A DNA stretch of 64,000 bases from Gordionus sp. m RMFG-2023. Lineage: Eukaryota; Nematomorpha; Gordioida; Chordodea; Parachordodidae. This document shows, piece after piece, positions 1 through 15,200 of the stretch (positions are counted from its first letter, which is position 1; every line of letters starts with the position of its first letter). Where the stretch lies: assembly GCF_954871325.1 (NCBI RefSeq), contig NC_088775.1, positions 68,425,561-68,489,560 of the forward strand. Direction: 5' to 3'. The notes below the pieces were generated by a model. That model was not told the origin of the DNA. It saw only the letters and a program-made list of their open reading frames with translations, and did no database searches. A program made the position numbers and the translations under genes.

Positions 1-2177
1 TCTTGCATTATGATTATTATGACCAGCTAACCCATGTCCACTTTTTCCTTTCCATTTGTTATTAATAAATGGTCCTTTATATAATGATGAATAATAAAAT
101 ATTAAAAGTTTGAATGATTAAATTCTTCGGTAAATAAAAAAATAATGAACATAGTAGATGTACATTACATAGTATAACTACACATATTCTGTAAAAAAGT
201 TACTTATCCGCGGTTTCCCATATATCTTTACTGTACACGGAAAGTAAATATCCTTCTAACTTAGCCTAAAATAATTTACTATATTATAAAGTATCATTTT
301 AAGCTTGTAAACCATATATTTTGTGTTAGTTTAAACCTGATAAGTAACACAAATCCTCAATTCCAGTCGTTTTTATCAATTATTACGTTTATTTTTAAGA
401 TTATTTTAAAATTCTAATATATCAAGTTCATGATTACTTTTAAATCCCTAGGTCAAGAAGCCACTCGATAATAACTTATAGCCCTCAGAAATCAATCATT
501 TTTGTTTATAATTTTTATAATCATTTATTAAACTCGTTTTCTCATTTAATTATAATTTTTGTAATTGAAAATAATCGGTTAAATAGTTCATGTTTGATTA
601 AGATAAAATTCAAATTAAGTATTATAATACCTAAATATCGATTGTAATTAATAATAATTTGCGGAAAAAAATAATCAGTGCTATAATTACTTTGTGTCAA
701 CTTTAATCATTAAAAGGTTATATAAAATTTATTTTCTAAAATTAAAGCCATATTTTATAAATAAATTTGTATAATAAGAACCTTTTAAAATTTAAAGCGA
801 CTGATCGTTGATCAATGATAATTATCTATGTTTACACTGATTAGTCTAAAATTTTGTAATTGTATAAGTATAATATAATATACAGATAAACTTTGATGAT
901 TTTCTGTCATTTTTCGTTAAAACTTAACTTAATTAGTTTATATATTATATAATATAGCTAGATTTTAGAATTATTTATCAATTATATTTTTTTAATAATT
1001 AGTAATTATAACTAGTAGCCATCAGGATGATATATTTCTGTAATTTATTTGTCAAGATTCTACAGACTTCCTAAATTTATATAATTTATAGTTTATATTA
1101 ATATTAAGATTTTCACATTTCACATATCACATTATAATTAATTTTATATTTTATCCTATTTATCTACAATAAAGATTTTAAATGGTTTTATTTCTAAACA
1201 CAGTGCACGGATTATGAGTTAATTGATTGGCATCACTCTGACCGGGGGTTTTGCCCCAAGATCCTCCCTTGTGCAGACTTCGCCCGAGTACTTATCCTTT
1301 AAATAATATTTATTTTTATTTATAATATAGTTCTTCTCCATAATGCCAATTCTATTTAGGGTAGACTGGGATATGCCATGTTTTTTTATATTTTCATCTA
1401 AAACGATTAAATTATTTAAAAAATTAAAATCAAAACTCTGTCTATAATAGTTATAGGATATAACACTTAATTCATATCTGTTGTGGAGTATATATTGATC
1501 TTGATTAGCCGTAGCTATACCTCAAATACATTTTTTTAACCCATTGCTATTATTTGTCTTAAGTATTTGTTTTGTTTTTTAATTACTAAGATAAAAAGGT
1601 TTAACATTATAATAATGATAAAAATACTAATTTATAACGCCCTTGAATTATTTTTTTATGAAAATGAACTAAAAAAGAATTTATTCTACGTAAAGTAATT
1701 GAAAAATCATAATTTTAAATTATACACCCTTCTTTTATCTGTCTGAATGTAATAAATAGGTATATAAGGCTCGGAAACAAAACAAAAAATCACACTTTTG
1801 TTTTGGTTTAAAAAATGACTCTACTAGCCTTATAAGATTTTTTTTGTCTTCATATTTGATATAAATTTTTGCAATAGTTTTAATCGGAATAGAATAATTT
1901 AATTAATACGAATATTAAAATACCTGATTTTAATATATAAGTTATCTTTCTTAAAGTCTTAGAATTTTTCAAGTCGATAATTTTATTCAGTAATTTTATC
2001 ATATCGATTTGTAAATATTAGATTTTTAAAAAAGGTATAGCGATTTTTTTAAATACTATATAAATTATTTATTGTATATAAATGCCTAAAATTACAATTA
2101 TAATTAATTTGTCCGATTTTAGAGCGTGTTTACTTTTTATTTGCCTCATAATTTTTTTTTTACCTTGAAATTTAAAA
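1..2177. other. Noncoding 5' flank of the guanylate cyclase gene
   Basis: No ORF of note and no conserved coding fragment was seen on either strand. The stretch is very AT-rich. A short GC-richer patch near 1200-1290 looks like a transposon end, but no partner was found. The promoter of the cyclase gene presumably lies in the right part of this stretch; no motif could be assigned with confidence. Confidence 0.5.
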
Positions 2178-3219
2178 ATGGAACCGCGTATTATGAAAAT
2201 TTATGCAATATTCCTAATAATTTATTATTTAAAATCAATAAAATCTTACAGCAACAATCCAAGTCATTCCATCCTAGACAACAATAGTTGCCATCAATTT
2301 TTTAACTTGAACTTGGTTATTACTGTTAGCAAAGACGAGAATGAAATGTTTTACAAATTGAAGATGTTGCCAGTAATTGATTTGGCTTTAGAATATTTGG
2401 AATCAATTCCTTTAATTAAAACCTCAGAAGAAAATTTCATTATACTGAAGCAAAATTTCACAGAATTGAATACCTTTTTAACCTTTTGGTCGTTTAGAAA
2501 AACTCATCCACTTTTTCTTAATGTAAATTGTAATAACTCTCTACAAAAAATATATAACTTAAAGTTTAGCAAAGTTTTGGTGAATATAGATAAACCCAGA
2601 AGTATTGCTCCAATTTCTGATAAAATAAGTGCCAAGGCTGTACTAGAAAATTTGGATTTCGTAGGAGTTTTAAAAAATTATACTATTCCTGACACGCTCA
2701 AAGAAGATTGTAATCCAGAACACGTAGCCGGTCAGCTGTTAGATCTGTATTTTAATTTTAAGGTTAAAGAAGTTATTGATGGAGGCATAAATAACTTCTC
2801 ACACCCTAATAGCATTCATAGCCCAAATATTATGAAAGAGATATCTTTCATTATTGGACCACCTTGTAGTGGGGATATGGCAGTAGTTGGCCCTATAGCT
2901 GCTTATTATTCTATCCCTACATGCACTGGTTACTCCATATACGATTTAGATTTGAGCAAATACTCAACCTTGACCAGATTATCTTACAACGCTGATGTTC
3001 AAGTGACAATTTTAATCAAATTACTCAAACGATTCGGACATAGAAATTTGGTGCTTATATATGATATACTTCACGAGCGCATAACTTACGCAATTGACAT
3101 CTTACTTGTAACTGTTAAGAGGGATCCATTTTTCTTGGATATTTTTACAATTCTGTTTAACAGTAAATTAGGCGTTGATCCGATTGATTATATGCTTCAA
3201 GCTAAAAATAAAACCCGAG
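2178..3219 (+). CDS. Guanylate cyclase exon 1: signal peptide and ligand-binding region
   Basis: The first 347 codons begin with a short basic start and a hydrophobic stretch (residues about 6-22), read as a signal peptide. Met6 is an alternative start. The segment [20 protein letters not shown] and the later [11 protein letters not shown] match the ANF-receptor fold (in NPRs GPxC...PLLTAGA and PTLTRMSY). The exon ends in CGAG before gtaggc at 3220, phase 1. The ORF then runs only three codons into the intron to a stop, which supports the donor. Confidence 0.9.
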
Positions 3220-6200
3220 GTAGGCTTTAATTGTTATGATATTTTAATATGATAAAGGAGGGTAGATACAAAGTAGTTTATAATCTTAACAAAATTAAAA
3301 AGTACATTAATTATTATCTTAGCAAGTGAATATATTTGATACTCATTCTACATAATATAAACTTATATCTATTACAATTAATAGGGGAAAAAACATGCAT
3401 ACTTTAAATTTATATATAATAACTTATTAAATAGGGGAGATCGGGATAAAGCAATTGATGGGGCATTACACGAATAACTTCTTAACACTTGAGCATGAAA
3501 CCTTAAATTTAGTGTGAAGATGTATTTTTGTATCTAATTTCTTACCTATGTTCATATTTTGGAAAACCTTCCGGGTTCGTTTTACCAAAAAATTATAAAA
3601 ATCACCCTCTATTTTTTTATTTACTTTTACCAAAATATATTAAAGCTCAGAATTTAAAAATTTGTTTAAAGGTTCCTTAAAGCCATAGCTATAAAATAAA
3701 TATTGCGAAAGTTTATAGTTTAACTAGAAGTCACGCGATAACTATTTACAAGGTTGCTATGGATAAAACGGTTAAAATGTACTGTTGATATAAGCAGTAA
3801 AGAGAAAATTTTAAATTAGCCTCTACACCATATAAAAAATACTTTTGTGCAAAAAGGAACAAAATAAATAGTTTGTGTTGGAATAAAAGTTTATGAATGG
3901 TGGGGACTCATTCAAAATGTACTCTTATTCCGGGTGATGAATACATGTTAAAATTGCAATATTATGTTCAATTAAACAATATAATTATGTTCAATTTTAT
4001 TTTAACAAATTTACCAGAATGTTTAGCCACTTTACCTTGGGTAGGGGGTAAAATGGCACATTCCACATAATTAATCACCGCTCCTAAAGTATTATAGGTA
4101 GGAGCTAAACTTTTATTTTATCTTGTAGATGAGAGATTTGACTACATATAAATATATAATTAGCTTGTATTATTTAATGTTTCAAACTATTATGGTAAAA
4201 ATGAAAAATACTAATCGTTTAACTTTGGTCTCCCCTATTTGTAAATTCATAGAACATTGATATAAATAATTTTTTAAGTTAGGAGATGTACTCTATTAAA
4301 GAAACAGATAAAATCTTTTCCTAAAATATTTTATCTTATTTGGATCCCATTATTTTATATTATATAGATTATAGATCTTTTAGTGACATATATATTAAAA
4401 TATAATAAAATGACTATTTTTTAATTCACACCTATGCACTAAAAGTATAAGATTGAGCTATTTAATGAAGAAAAATAACGGTAATTGACTTCACTCTAAC
4501 AATTATTTTTTGGGACAAATTTAAATAGAGGGAATTTGAAGCTCATTAATATTAAGTGAGAATCAGAAATTAATATTAATGCTTTTTATAACTCTGCCTC
4601 GATGATGATAAACCAATATAATATAATTTTTATTTTCAATGCAATTTAGCCAGAAATTTGGGAGGAATATGTATAGGAGTAGGCCTCAGGGGCCCCTACA
4701 ACTGGGGGGGGGGTCCGAAGCAACTGCTTCAGTAAATTTGAGTAGGGGTACTTCTTTTTTTCATCCATCATGATCATGTGATTTCTGGTTAATGATGTAA
4801 TAATAAGCCCACCCCCACCACTTAATATTTAATTTAATATATTGACGGAAAATTTGGTCGATGTTTAGTAAATTTTATTTAATATCTCGTAACCAAGCCT
4901 TCTGGGGGAACAGGCAACAAGAAGGCAATATGATGGCCCTTATTAAGCTTATTGCAGATTCTGAACCTATACTAAAAATGTATATACAGCAAAATGAAGA
5001 AAGAAAAAAGGATAAAAAAAATAAGGGATTAAAAACGAAATTATATTCAAACCTATAATAACATAAACATTCTCATTGAAACCATGAAAAATATGGTTAT
5101 AAAAAAAATTCAAAATGAAATTACATTTAACAGGTGCTTTTCAATCATAGTTGATGGCACATACGATGTTTCGAAATCAGAAGCAATAGCTTTGATAGTA
5201 AGATATGTTGAAAATAGTGAGACGCCGAAGCCTGTTGAAAGACTGATTGACATATATTGTACGGAAAATACCACAGGTCTCGATATAAAGCATAATATAA
5301 TATCCAAACTTGGCTCGATGAATTTACCCCTTGAATATCTAGTTGGGCAAAGTTATGATGGCGCCTCAAACATGAGTGGAAGAATCAATGGTGTGCAAGC
5401 CTTGATTAGAGCAGAGGCGCCAAAGGCAGCTTTTATTTGGTGTTATTGTCATCGATTAAATTTAATCGTTGTTCAATTATGCCAATCAATTAAAGAACTT
5501 CGAAATGTTCTAAGAATACTAGATGAGATTTATGTCTATTTTAATGGTGTAGAAAGATATGAGGTACTCAAAAAATTTCAGTGTAATGATCTTAAAAAAT
5601 CGCAACGATTTCTACGCGTCAAGAATACCACTCGGTAATAGTTCCTTATTTATTTAAATTTTAAATGTTTTTTTTTATTTAGAAGCTGGCTATCGTCATA
5701 TAAAGCTATTGTAAATTTTTTTCAACTTTATGATGCCTTGAGGGCAGCTTTAACAAATTTAAAGGATTCTGAAGATCCTGCCACTTCCACTATGGCTAGT
5801 CTTTAGAATATAAAAATTTGATTTTATCTTATCACTTTGTGTTTTGGATAAAATATTGTTGATAACAAGTTTGGCTTGTACAAAATTGCAAACCATTTCG
5901 AAGGATATAGGATATGCAATAAATCAAATTCAATTGGCAAAAGAGTGCTTGATTAATTTGAGAAGTATAATTTAAATTATTGTCTTAATTATTTTTTAAT
6001 CTAATAGATAATAACACTGAATTTTTGGATGTTTTTACAAAGGCGCAAGATTTTATGAAGGAGAGAAATCTACCTTTTGATTTTGAAAGTTCTAGACTTC
6101 AAACATTACAATCCAAAAAGGAGAGGTATATATACTTTCATCATTAAATATAGAAATTTTTTTAGCTTTAAAATAGATGTGTTTTATGCTGCACTCGATT

Positions 6201-9200
6201 TAATTATTATGCAGTTTAACGAAAGATTTAATGATGATTCAATGAAATTTTTACATCAAACATCATTTTTTATAGCAAAGGGAATGGCAGAAAAATCAAT
6301 TATTAAAGAAGATATCGAGGATATCTGTGAATTTTACAATTTAAATTCAAGTCAAATTTTCGAAGAAATGTTGAAGTTTAGAAATATTTATAAGATGGCC
6401 AAAATGGGGAATATAATTATTACTCATGACCTAGAGGTTTAAGAATCTAAAGATTTGTCAGATTCTGAGAATTGTAAATTTATTTAATTAAAATATTTTT
6501 ACCAATACATTATTTAGCTTCTTCTGATGATGATGATAATTTAGGGACTTACGATTCAAATTGGAAAAACTATTCATTTATTTTACCTTATCGTTTACTT
6601 TTAAATTTTTCTGCTTTCCCTAATTTAAGAATTTTATATAAATATTTATTAACCATTCCCACAACCTCATGTACTGCCGAAAGAGTCATGAGTAAAATTA
6701 AATTAATTAAAACAAGACTGCGCAGTATCATGAAAGATTCTTTTCTCAATAATTTAACCATATTATCAATGGAGAATTTTTTATTTAAACAATTAAATAC
6801 TGATGAAATTATAAATTCTTTCGCTTTCTCTTCCCCTAATTTATCTAAATTATTAATTTAAAAATAATATTTATAAAGTTATATTTTTGCATTTTATTAT
6901 ATATTAAAAATTGATACAATAAAAACTATTTTTGAAATTTATGGGTGTCATAATTATCATTTTTTCGAAGGGGGGATACTTTTTAAGGGGGTACTTTTCA
7001 TGGGGGTATTCTGCTTCATTCGCTCAAAAAGTGTAGGGGCCACTGGTAGGCCTTTTCAAAAACGAATTTAATATTAAATTATTCATCATGTTCGAATACG
7101 AATAAACTATATTCGAAGGATAGTTAAGAATTTGTATCGAATCAAATTATTGGAAATAATTATTAGTGTTTTTTAATAAAATTTAAGTATTTATCATTTA
7201 TATTGATAACCTGAATCTGACAGATGGTGTGATTAACAAGATACTCAATTATATTTGAGAGGTTTTTCTCAGTTAGAACTTGGAACTATCTAAGAGAGGT
7301 GGACTACAAGTTTTTTTTGTGGGTTGGGGGTCTTCGGCTCCAATCACAATACTCTACCTAGAACCAGGCCCCACATATGAAAAATTCTGATTAATTATTT
7401 ATAAGTAATTCATTATATCATTATATCATCTTGGATAATGTTGAATGAAAAATTGGAAATACTAACTCTAATATCTATGCCAATGTTTCGCGCTTTATTA
7501 GTACACATATGAGTGCTCTAATCAGTATAAAGGAAAAAATTACTAGCAACTAAATTATGGCCGACCTTACGATTGAGAAATGCAAGCATTTATTCAATTT
7601 TATCAATGTTTAGTGCTTAATTGTATATCATTTTCGGTTTGGCGTTTGTGCGGGTATAAAGAAAAAATTATTAGCTAAGTGCTAAAATTGGCATCATGCC
7701 GGAGAGGACGGAAAATTTAAGAGTTCTATATACCTGTTTTGTGTTAATATTTAATGTCATACTTATTAATTCTTTTATCAATTTCGGCAAACATAAAAAA
7801 TTACCGAATCACAAGTAAAATAAAACTGTGATATCACGCCTTAGACGTGAAGTCAGCAAAACTTTTGTAAACATTAACAAGCAACTTATATCAATAATCA
7901 GTAAGTATTTAGTAAACTTTAATGCTCATTGGTAAATAGTTGTAAAAAAAGAAAAAGCATTATTGGCAAATTAAGGAAAAAAAATTTGCAATGCTCAATA
8001 TGCGTTCCAATATATAATACCTGATTAATATTTACTAATTTATCAATCAGCTTTTCTATCAATAAACAGAAACAAATAATATGTCATAAATGAAAACAAT
8101 AACTTCATGACTGAATCTTGAATATTAGATTTTAAATTCCTAGATTCTTTCCCCTATCCAAAATGTTTTTAAATTTTATGATTATACGATTTTTTTATAG
8201 TTTGTTTTGATTTATTTAATAAATACCAGATTCAAAATATTTATATATTTTTTATAGAGTTATATTTTTATGAAACAGAGTCTCATAAGGGAGGGGGGTT
8301 ATTTTTCATAGGTGGGAAGAGGGGGGGGAGGTTTAACTCAAATTATCTCCCATTATCTACGCCACTGTAAAGAAGTAGCAATACTTTTCGATTTGTATTC
8401 GTTTTTAAATAGGTGTAATGTAGTGTAGTATTCTTATACCTGTTCTTAATTTTAAGGTTCGAAAAGGGATATTTAGGAAATCAATTTCTATTTCTTTCAT
8501 TTACAAGTGAATCTAGTTGTAGTCCACAATTATCCATTGAAAATAACTACATAGGATTGACTAAGAAAATATTTTATATTTATTTATGGCGAAGTAAAAC
8601 AAAAAAAATAATGAAACAGAATATAAAAAAAATTAATTTAACCAAATATTTAAGTCTTTATAATCTAGGTCTATTTCTACTTAGTTTGGGATAGAAATTT
8701 GTTTAGCGGTGATGAATTTGGGGTAGAGAATCCATGATAATGACTTTTAGAAAAAAAGTTTCGCGGTAATGATCTAACGCTACAATCTTATTTTAAGTTA
8801 TTTTTAGTAAATCCTATTTCTAATTTAATTATATATATATATATTAACACTATAATTTCTGCATGGTAAGTAAAGTTATCATAAAAATTTCTAATAAATG
8901 TTTACCTAGCCTTTTAACTTATAATCAAAATTTTTTATTTAAATATCATTGAATTAGCTATAGTTATGCTAATGGATCCAAATTTGATCAGGAATATGTT
9001 GATTAAGGCCAATGAATTAAATATGAACAATGGAGAATATTTGTTCCTAACTCTTGATTTCTTTTTGCAAAATGACGCCAGGGACAAGTTAACTCAAAAA
9101 AATCCTTGGTTTAGAGGTTTATATATATGTTTTTGTCGCAAATGTAGTTTACTAAAATAAATTATCAAGGTTAAGTTTATCAAATAAAAAACACTAATGT

Positions 9201-12200
9201 TTGTCACCATAAAATATTGATAAGTGGAGAATAAATTTAATCATATTATCAAGGTTTTGTTAAATAAATATTCATATCATATATGCAGAATTTATGAACG
9301 GACATGATGCAACGCCATTTAACAGCCTTATCGAGTTTATATATCTTTTAATGGGATTTAGCATATTAAATTTATCTTTAATTTCATTCATCAAGATAGT
9401 AATCTAAGAATTATTAATAGAAATATTGAGCTAAGTTCTCGATTAGTTGATAAAAGATCGCCTCGTTCGCTATAAATAGAGAGCCTCAATTTTTTTGCTC
9501 TTCACAACCAGGTCACTGATTTACATAATATTTATAGTTTATATAATAAAATTGCACTAATTATATTTATTATATGATCTTTCTCTTGCCATTATTAGAG
9601 TAAGTTAATAAACATTTTGTTTCAATTAATTTAGTCAATCAATAATGACTATTGACTAGAAATACAATATTTCAATTCAATTAAAAAATTAATTTAAAAA
9701 AAATTATATTAAAGGTGATATAGACGATAAACCAATGAAAGATATATATAACACACTCTTATACGTAAGCGTTTGGGAACCTAGAGGAGTCAATTGGAAT
9801 AAATTTAAGAAAAATGCCATTGATTTAGCATATTCCGTTTACAACTTTACCTTAATAGAAACCGATGTATACTTTCTTTATTTTATTTATATTATATATA
9901 ACCCTAATTATTTTTTTAAAAAAAAATTAGCTGATCAGAGTGCCGAGAATAAGGCAATTTTGTGTTTCTGCTTTGTTTCGGTCCTAATAAAAGTGAAAGT
10001 GTTCTATAAGAGTTTTGGATGCGTTCTGAAATATTCTTGAAAAATATGTATTTTGTGTTATATTTTAATTTTATATGAATATATTATAATTTATTAATTA
10101 AATAAATTATTACTTATAGTATATTATTATTATCATATATAATATATAATATCCAAAAGTTTATAGTATGTAAAGGAGACTGGAAATATCCAGGTTTTTC
10201 CTCTACATCCCAAAAGGTTAACATTTAACATAAACTTTAAAATAATTAAAAATATATATCTTTCCACATAATAATATCCCATGTATGGTGAATAGTAACT
10301 ATATATATACTCCTGGTATTAAATACTTAGAAGATGCTTTAATTCATTTATTATTAAATTATACAAACAAAGCATAACAGCGAAGTTGTAATATAAAATT
10401 ATTGTTAGTGTTTGAAGGAATTGTCTACGATATAATGATATTTATTGCCTTGTAAAAAAGAATTCCATCGAAAACTATTTAAATTCATATGTTTTAGAAA
10501 AAAAATTAAGTTTTAGAAAAAATAAAAAGTTATAGAAAATACATATTAAAGAATGCATAGAAATAAATTCTGGGGGGCATGAAGCTAGGCTATTGGTATA
10601 AGAGTACATATAATGCCTTCGAATTTAAGAGTAAAATATTTGTTTAAAGATTCGTGTGAGGGAATTGGGGCACAGAGGGCTAAAGGGGGGATGAGTTAAA
10701 TACATATTTTTAAATTGATTAAATCTAAGGGTTGAAACTTAATCCTATAATAGATTACGATATATAAAACAATATTAAAATTTTGCATACTCAAAAATAT
10801 ATTTTATCGCGAAAATATAAATAATTTATTATTCAATTAATTACATCTGGAGTAGGACTAATATAAGCATCATATTGAATATATCAAATGAAAGCTTAAA
10901 CCCTCTACCAGGGACTTCTACTCTTGAGGGAGGCATTATGACACATGAGCCTCGTTGAAGTTTCAGAGGGAAGGTAGTGAAGACTATTGTCATTTGAAAT
11001 TTTGAAATTAATTGGAGGTGAACAGGAGGGAGTTTTAATTTTCCTATTTTTTTGTTGTTAATTTGATTTTTTTTACTAATTTTGATTTGATAGAAGAGGG
11101 TAGGAGGGTAAAGTTTAAATGAAATAGAGGTTATAAATTTTAGAGATGGTACTGGGATAATGTTTCTAAGGGAATTAAAATCGCAATTAGTTTAGGGGTT
11201 ATGGAGGAAGGGGGTGTAGAAGTCCTGCTCTTCTTTATCGCCCGTAGGTTTCATATCATAATATCATCTATTAGTATTTTTTTATATCATCTTTTATTAC
11301 GACGAAGACTAGGAGCACGTGTGACTAAGATAATTAGGAAAATATAAATTTTGTATACAATATTTCATCATGTTTTTTTTACTTGATAAATCAAAATAAA
11401 TTAAAAAATTATATATTAGATACGTCATTCGTTATCAACAGTTTAAGGTGGAGGAAACTATTTTTTTATTAACATTACAAGTGTTTTACGAAATCCTGTC
11501 CTCTGTGCCCAGGCCTCCCCTATACTTTTGGGTAACATTTTTTTATCAATTTCTACATTTTCACGAAAGTGATATCCTCATATCTCAAAACAAAGAAATG
11601 CCGACTTGATATCAGAAAAATACTATTTTATCCTTGTCTGAAAATTAATCTAACCTTGAAGACATATACATCAATATATTAAAACCTGTAATTTATAATC
11701 TTGAAGAGAGTGAATTATCCAAAATAAATGGAAATATTTTTACCAAGATTATATTCCTTCGTATGGTAAATTTTCGGTTAAAGGCCAATTAAAAAACAAT
11801 ATGTAAAAAAAATTTTATTACGATGATTGAATAAGAATTAATTGCTCATGTCTGGTATTTTTTGAAACATTGTATAGGCAAACATATTATATGTCTCACA
11901 GTGAGATTTAAAACTATACATCACCTCCACCCCTCTCCCCTCCCCCACCCCCTCCCAGATAATAACAATACCAGTTGAAAAAACAAAAGAGAGGAAGAGT
12001 AGAATTTTTAGCTAGGGACGCAACACTTTTCTGACTAAAACTGAAGGTCTAGGAAGTTCTTATTTTCTCTTTTTACAGAAGTCTAGAGCACATTATTTAC
12101 TGGTGAAGTTAGAGGAGAAAATAGTAGGATACATTCTTATTTTAAATCTTTCATAATATTGTTTTTAAACATGAGAGCTGGATGAATGTTCTCCTAATTT

Positions 12201-15200
12201 TTGCATATAATTTGCTTCAGAAGAAACATCTCTCTCACATACTACTTTTTGTTTCCCATCTTTATAAGATAATAATTCGATCACATATTGAAATAAAAAT
12301 TGTAGGTGATGAATAATTTTTCTATAAGATATATCATGATATTTCACTTTTATAAGATTATTCACGATAATTAACTTTTGAAACCTAGAGTCTAAAAGTG
12401 CGAATTCCTTTTAACGTAAGTAGTAACATCTAAAGATCAGTTATTAGAAATTTATGATCCAATGCACTCCGCCACAAATCAAATTCAAATGGTTCTTCAG
12501 ATTTTTAGCATCGATCCAATAATCTGATAGCGTCTATTCCTTCCGCCCGTTTTCAATTTTTAGAATCAATTATACTTCTCTTGAATATGAAGGCAGCAAT
12601 TATTTAACAATATACATAAGTCTTGAATTTTATATTTATATTTATATTCATAATGTAATAATTTATCTTTATAAATATTAATGTAATTTATAATGTAATT
12701 TATAATTTTATGATATATTTAATTTAATTTGTATAATATTGATATAATTTATAATTATTAATATAATATATCATTATTAATATAATTTATCATTATAAAT
12801 ATTAATTTACTTGATTATATAATTTATCATAGGCGTAACCAGTTGGGCAAGGGGAAATTCCTCCTCCTCAAAAATGTGCCTATTCTGGTATATATCACTT
12901 TAAGTAAATAAAAATTTCCATCAAAATTTCCCATTTAACCCCCCCCCCCTCCCCCCATTAATGTAATGTTATATGTTTAGCATCAAATTATTTTTCCAGT
13001 CAATGTGTTATTTTTTCAATTTTAAATCAATCTTTTTTAAACGGGTTTTAAAAATTTTAAAATATGTTCATACTGGAAATGTATTCAGGCATGTGTTTAA
13101 AATCTACTGTGATATTTAAAAAAAATTATTTCATAAACTATTATAAATGTCTCAAAATTTAACAGCAAAATTGTCTAAAATTCATAGGGTATGTATTCTA
13201 AACATGCCATTGAAACATGCGGAAATACATTTCAGATAAAATCGGATTCTTAATATTTAAAATAACTACCTCAATAAATGATTTAAAGTTTAAAAAAATA
13301 ACACATTTGATACTAAGATATAAATATATATATTAATCACTATAAACCAGAATTTGAGGGTAAATCTAGAAAAAAAAAATTTTAAATAACGACTATAAAT
13401 TAAAAATTTTTTTAAAATAAAGCATTTTTGTAAAAAAAAGTGAAAACTCATATTTTTATAAATATTTAACAGCCAAAGGCCTACAAAAGAACTTTCAATA
13501 TTGTGGGGTCACTTAATATCGGATCCCCCTCCCTCCTCTTAGCAAAATCTGGGCTAGGCATATAGAATTTATAAATTTAATAAAAATAGGAAAGATTAAA
13601 TTATTCAATGCCGCGCCACCTTTGATTTAGAAATTAGAAGCAGCGGAGAGCCGATCCTAATATTTTTAGATCGGTATTATAAAATCGCCAAACCGGCTGC
13701 ATGTGGTTATAAAGTTTTCGAACAAATAAATTTAAAAATAATTCAAAATCATTAATTATTATATATAATTATTTTTCATAAAAAGAAAAAAATATAATTA
13801 AATGAAACACAAAACTATTTTCGCGATAAATTATATAGGATCTAAAATTATAAAAATGTATTCTGTGTATTATGTTTAAATCATCTATTGTCGATAATGT
13901 AAAATAAATTGGTAGGATTATTAATATATATTTTCACTAAACCGAAAATAGATAAATGGGATTTTGGTAGAAAGGGGTGCAAAAAATTTTTTATAATGGA
14001 GATTAACATTTGCAAGGTCTCGGTAGTAAAAAATACAAACTGATATCAATTTTCTCAATATACTAAAAATAATAAGGGGGATGGTGGCCAATCGATACTT
14101 ATAATTTTACAACCCCGTCTCTTTTATACACTGATGTTCAGTAAATATATATGGTGAATTCCATGATTAATCAACAAAAACACGATTTCAATTAATATTT
14201 AAATGAATAGTTATTTAAGATCTAAAAAAGTAGAGGGGGGTGGGCTATCGTTAATATGATGAATTGAAATTTCTTTCTCTTCTCATAAAAATAACATCAA
14301 TATAAATATCACAATATGAATATGTATATAATTTAATTTTAATTTTATTTTTCATAAGAGGTATAAATGCATGAAATCTTAGTGAATTGTGAAATTCCGA
14401 CTGTTACGAAGATATAAATGGATGTGGGATTAACGTATTTAATTTTTCGAAAATAAATCTTAAAATCGGATGTGACTTGTAAAAGGTTTCAAGAGTCGTT
14501 CGATCAACAGATAACCATTGTTTGAAAGTTATATAATCAATCGCACTATTGTCTAATGATATCTCAAACTTTTCTACTAGATTGAGGAAACCTGGAAAAA
14601 GATTTACATTTTCTAAAGTAACATACAGGAATTAAGAATTACAGAGAGATTGTACAATATAATCTTGATAATCTTTAATGGAAATATATCATTAGACGTT
14701 AATTGGGCAAATCTTCCGCCGTTCAACATCAATTTAAAATTTTGACGAATAGTGCAAATGCATATGTTAGGATTCCTGGTCCCCCAACCAAAACACAATA
14801 TTTTGGTCTTAAATAAGCAAATATACTAAATTCCATACTATGCTACCATTTGTTTCTTTAAAATTAGAATATAATTCCTTAAAATTGTTTAAAATGAGTC
14901 TTTTCTGCAATTGACACTTCTCTCCTTCATTTATTGATATAGAATGGCTTTTATGTTTTCATAAGAATTATAAAGTTTTTCAATAATATATATCTATAAT
15001 ATCAGTACTCCTTACTAAGATTGGTCCAACTTGAAATTTTGCACATTTGTTAATTAGTCTTATATCTATATATAAAAAAATATTGAGAGAAAAATAAAAT
15101 GCTGATTTGAATATTAATTTCCAGTTTTCTAATTCTGTTTTTGACATTTAGATTTTCTAAAGCAATTTTTAACTTTATATAACTTTAAAGGCCTATTATG

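Noticed and set aside
9735-10040. Open frame of 101 codons taken as a separate small gene
   Set aside because: Its first 44 codons are cyclase exon 3; the remainder is intron read-through after the gtatac donor.
10656-11520. A transposon with ggcacagagg / cctctgtgcc inverted ends
   Set aside because: Only about ten bases match, with no target duplication and no related copy in the window.
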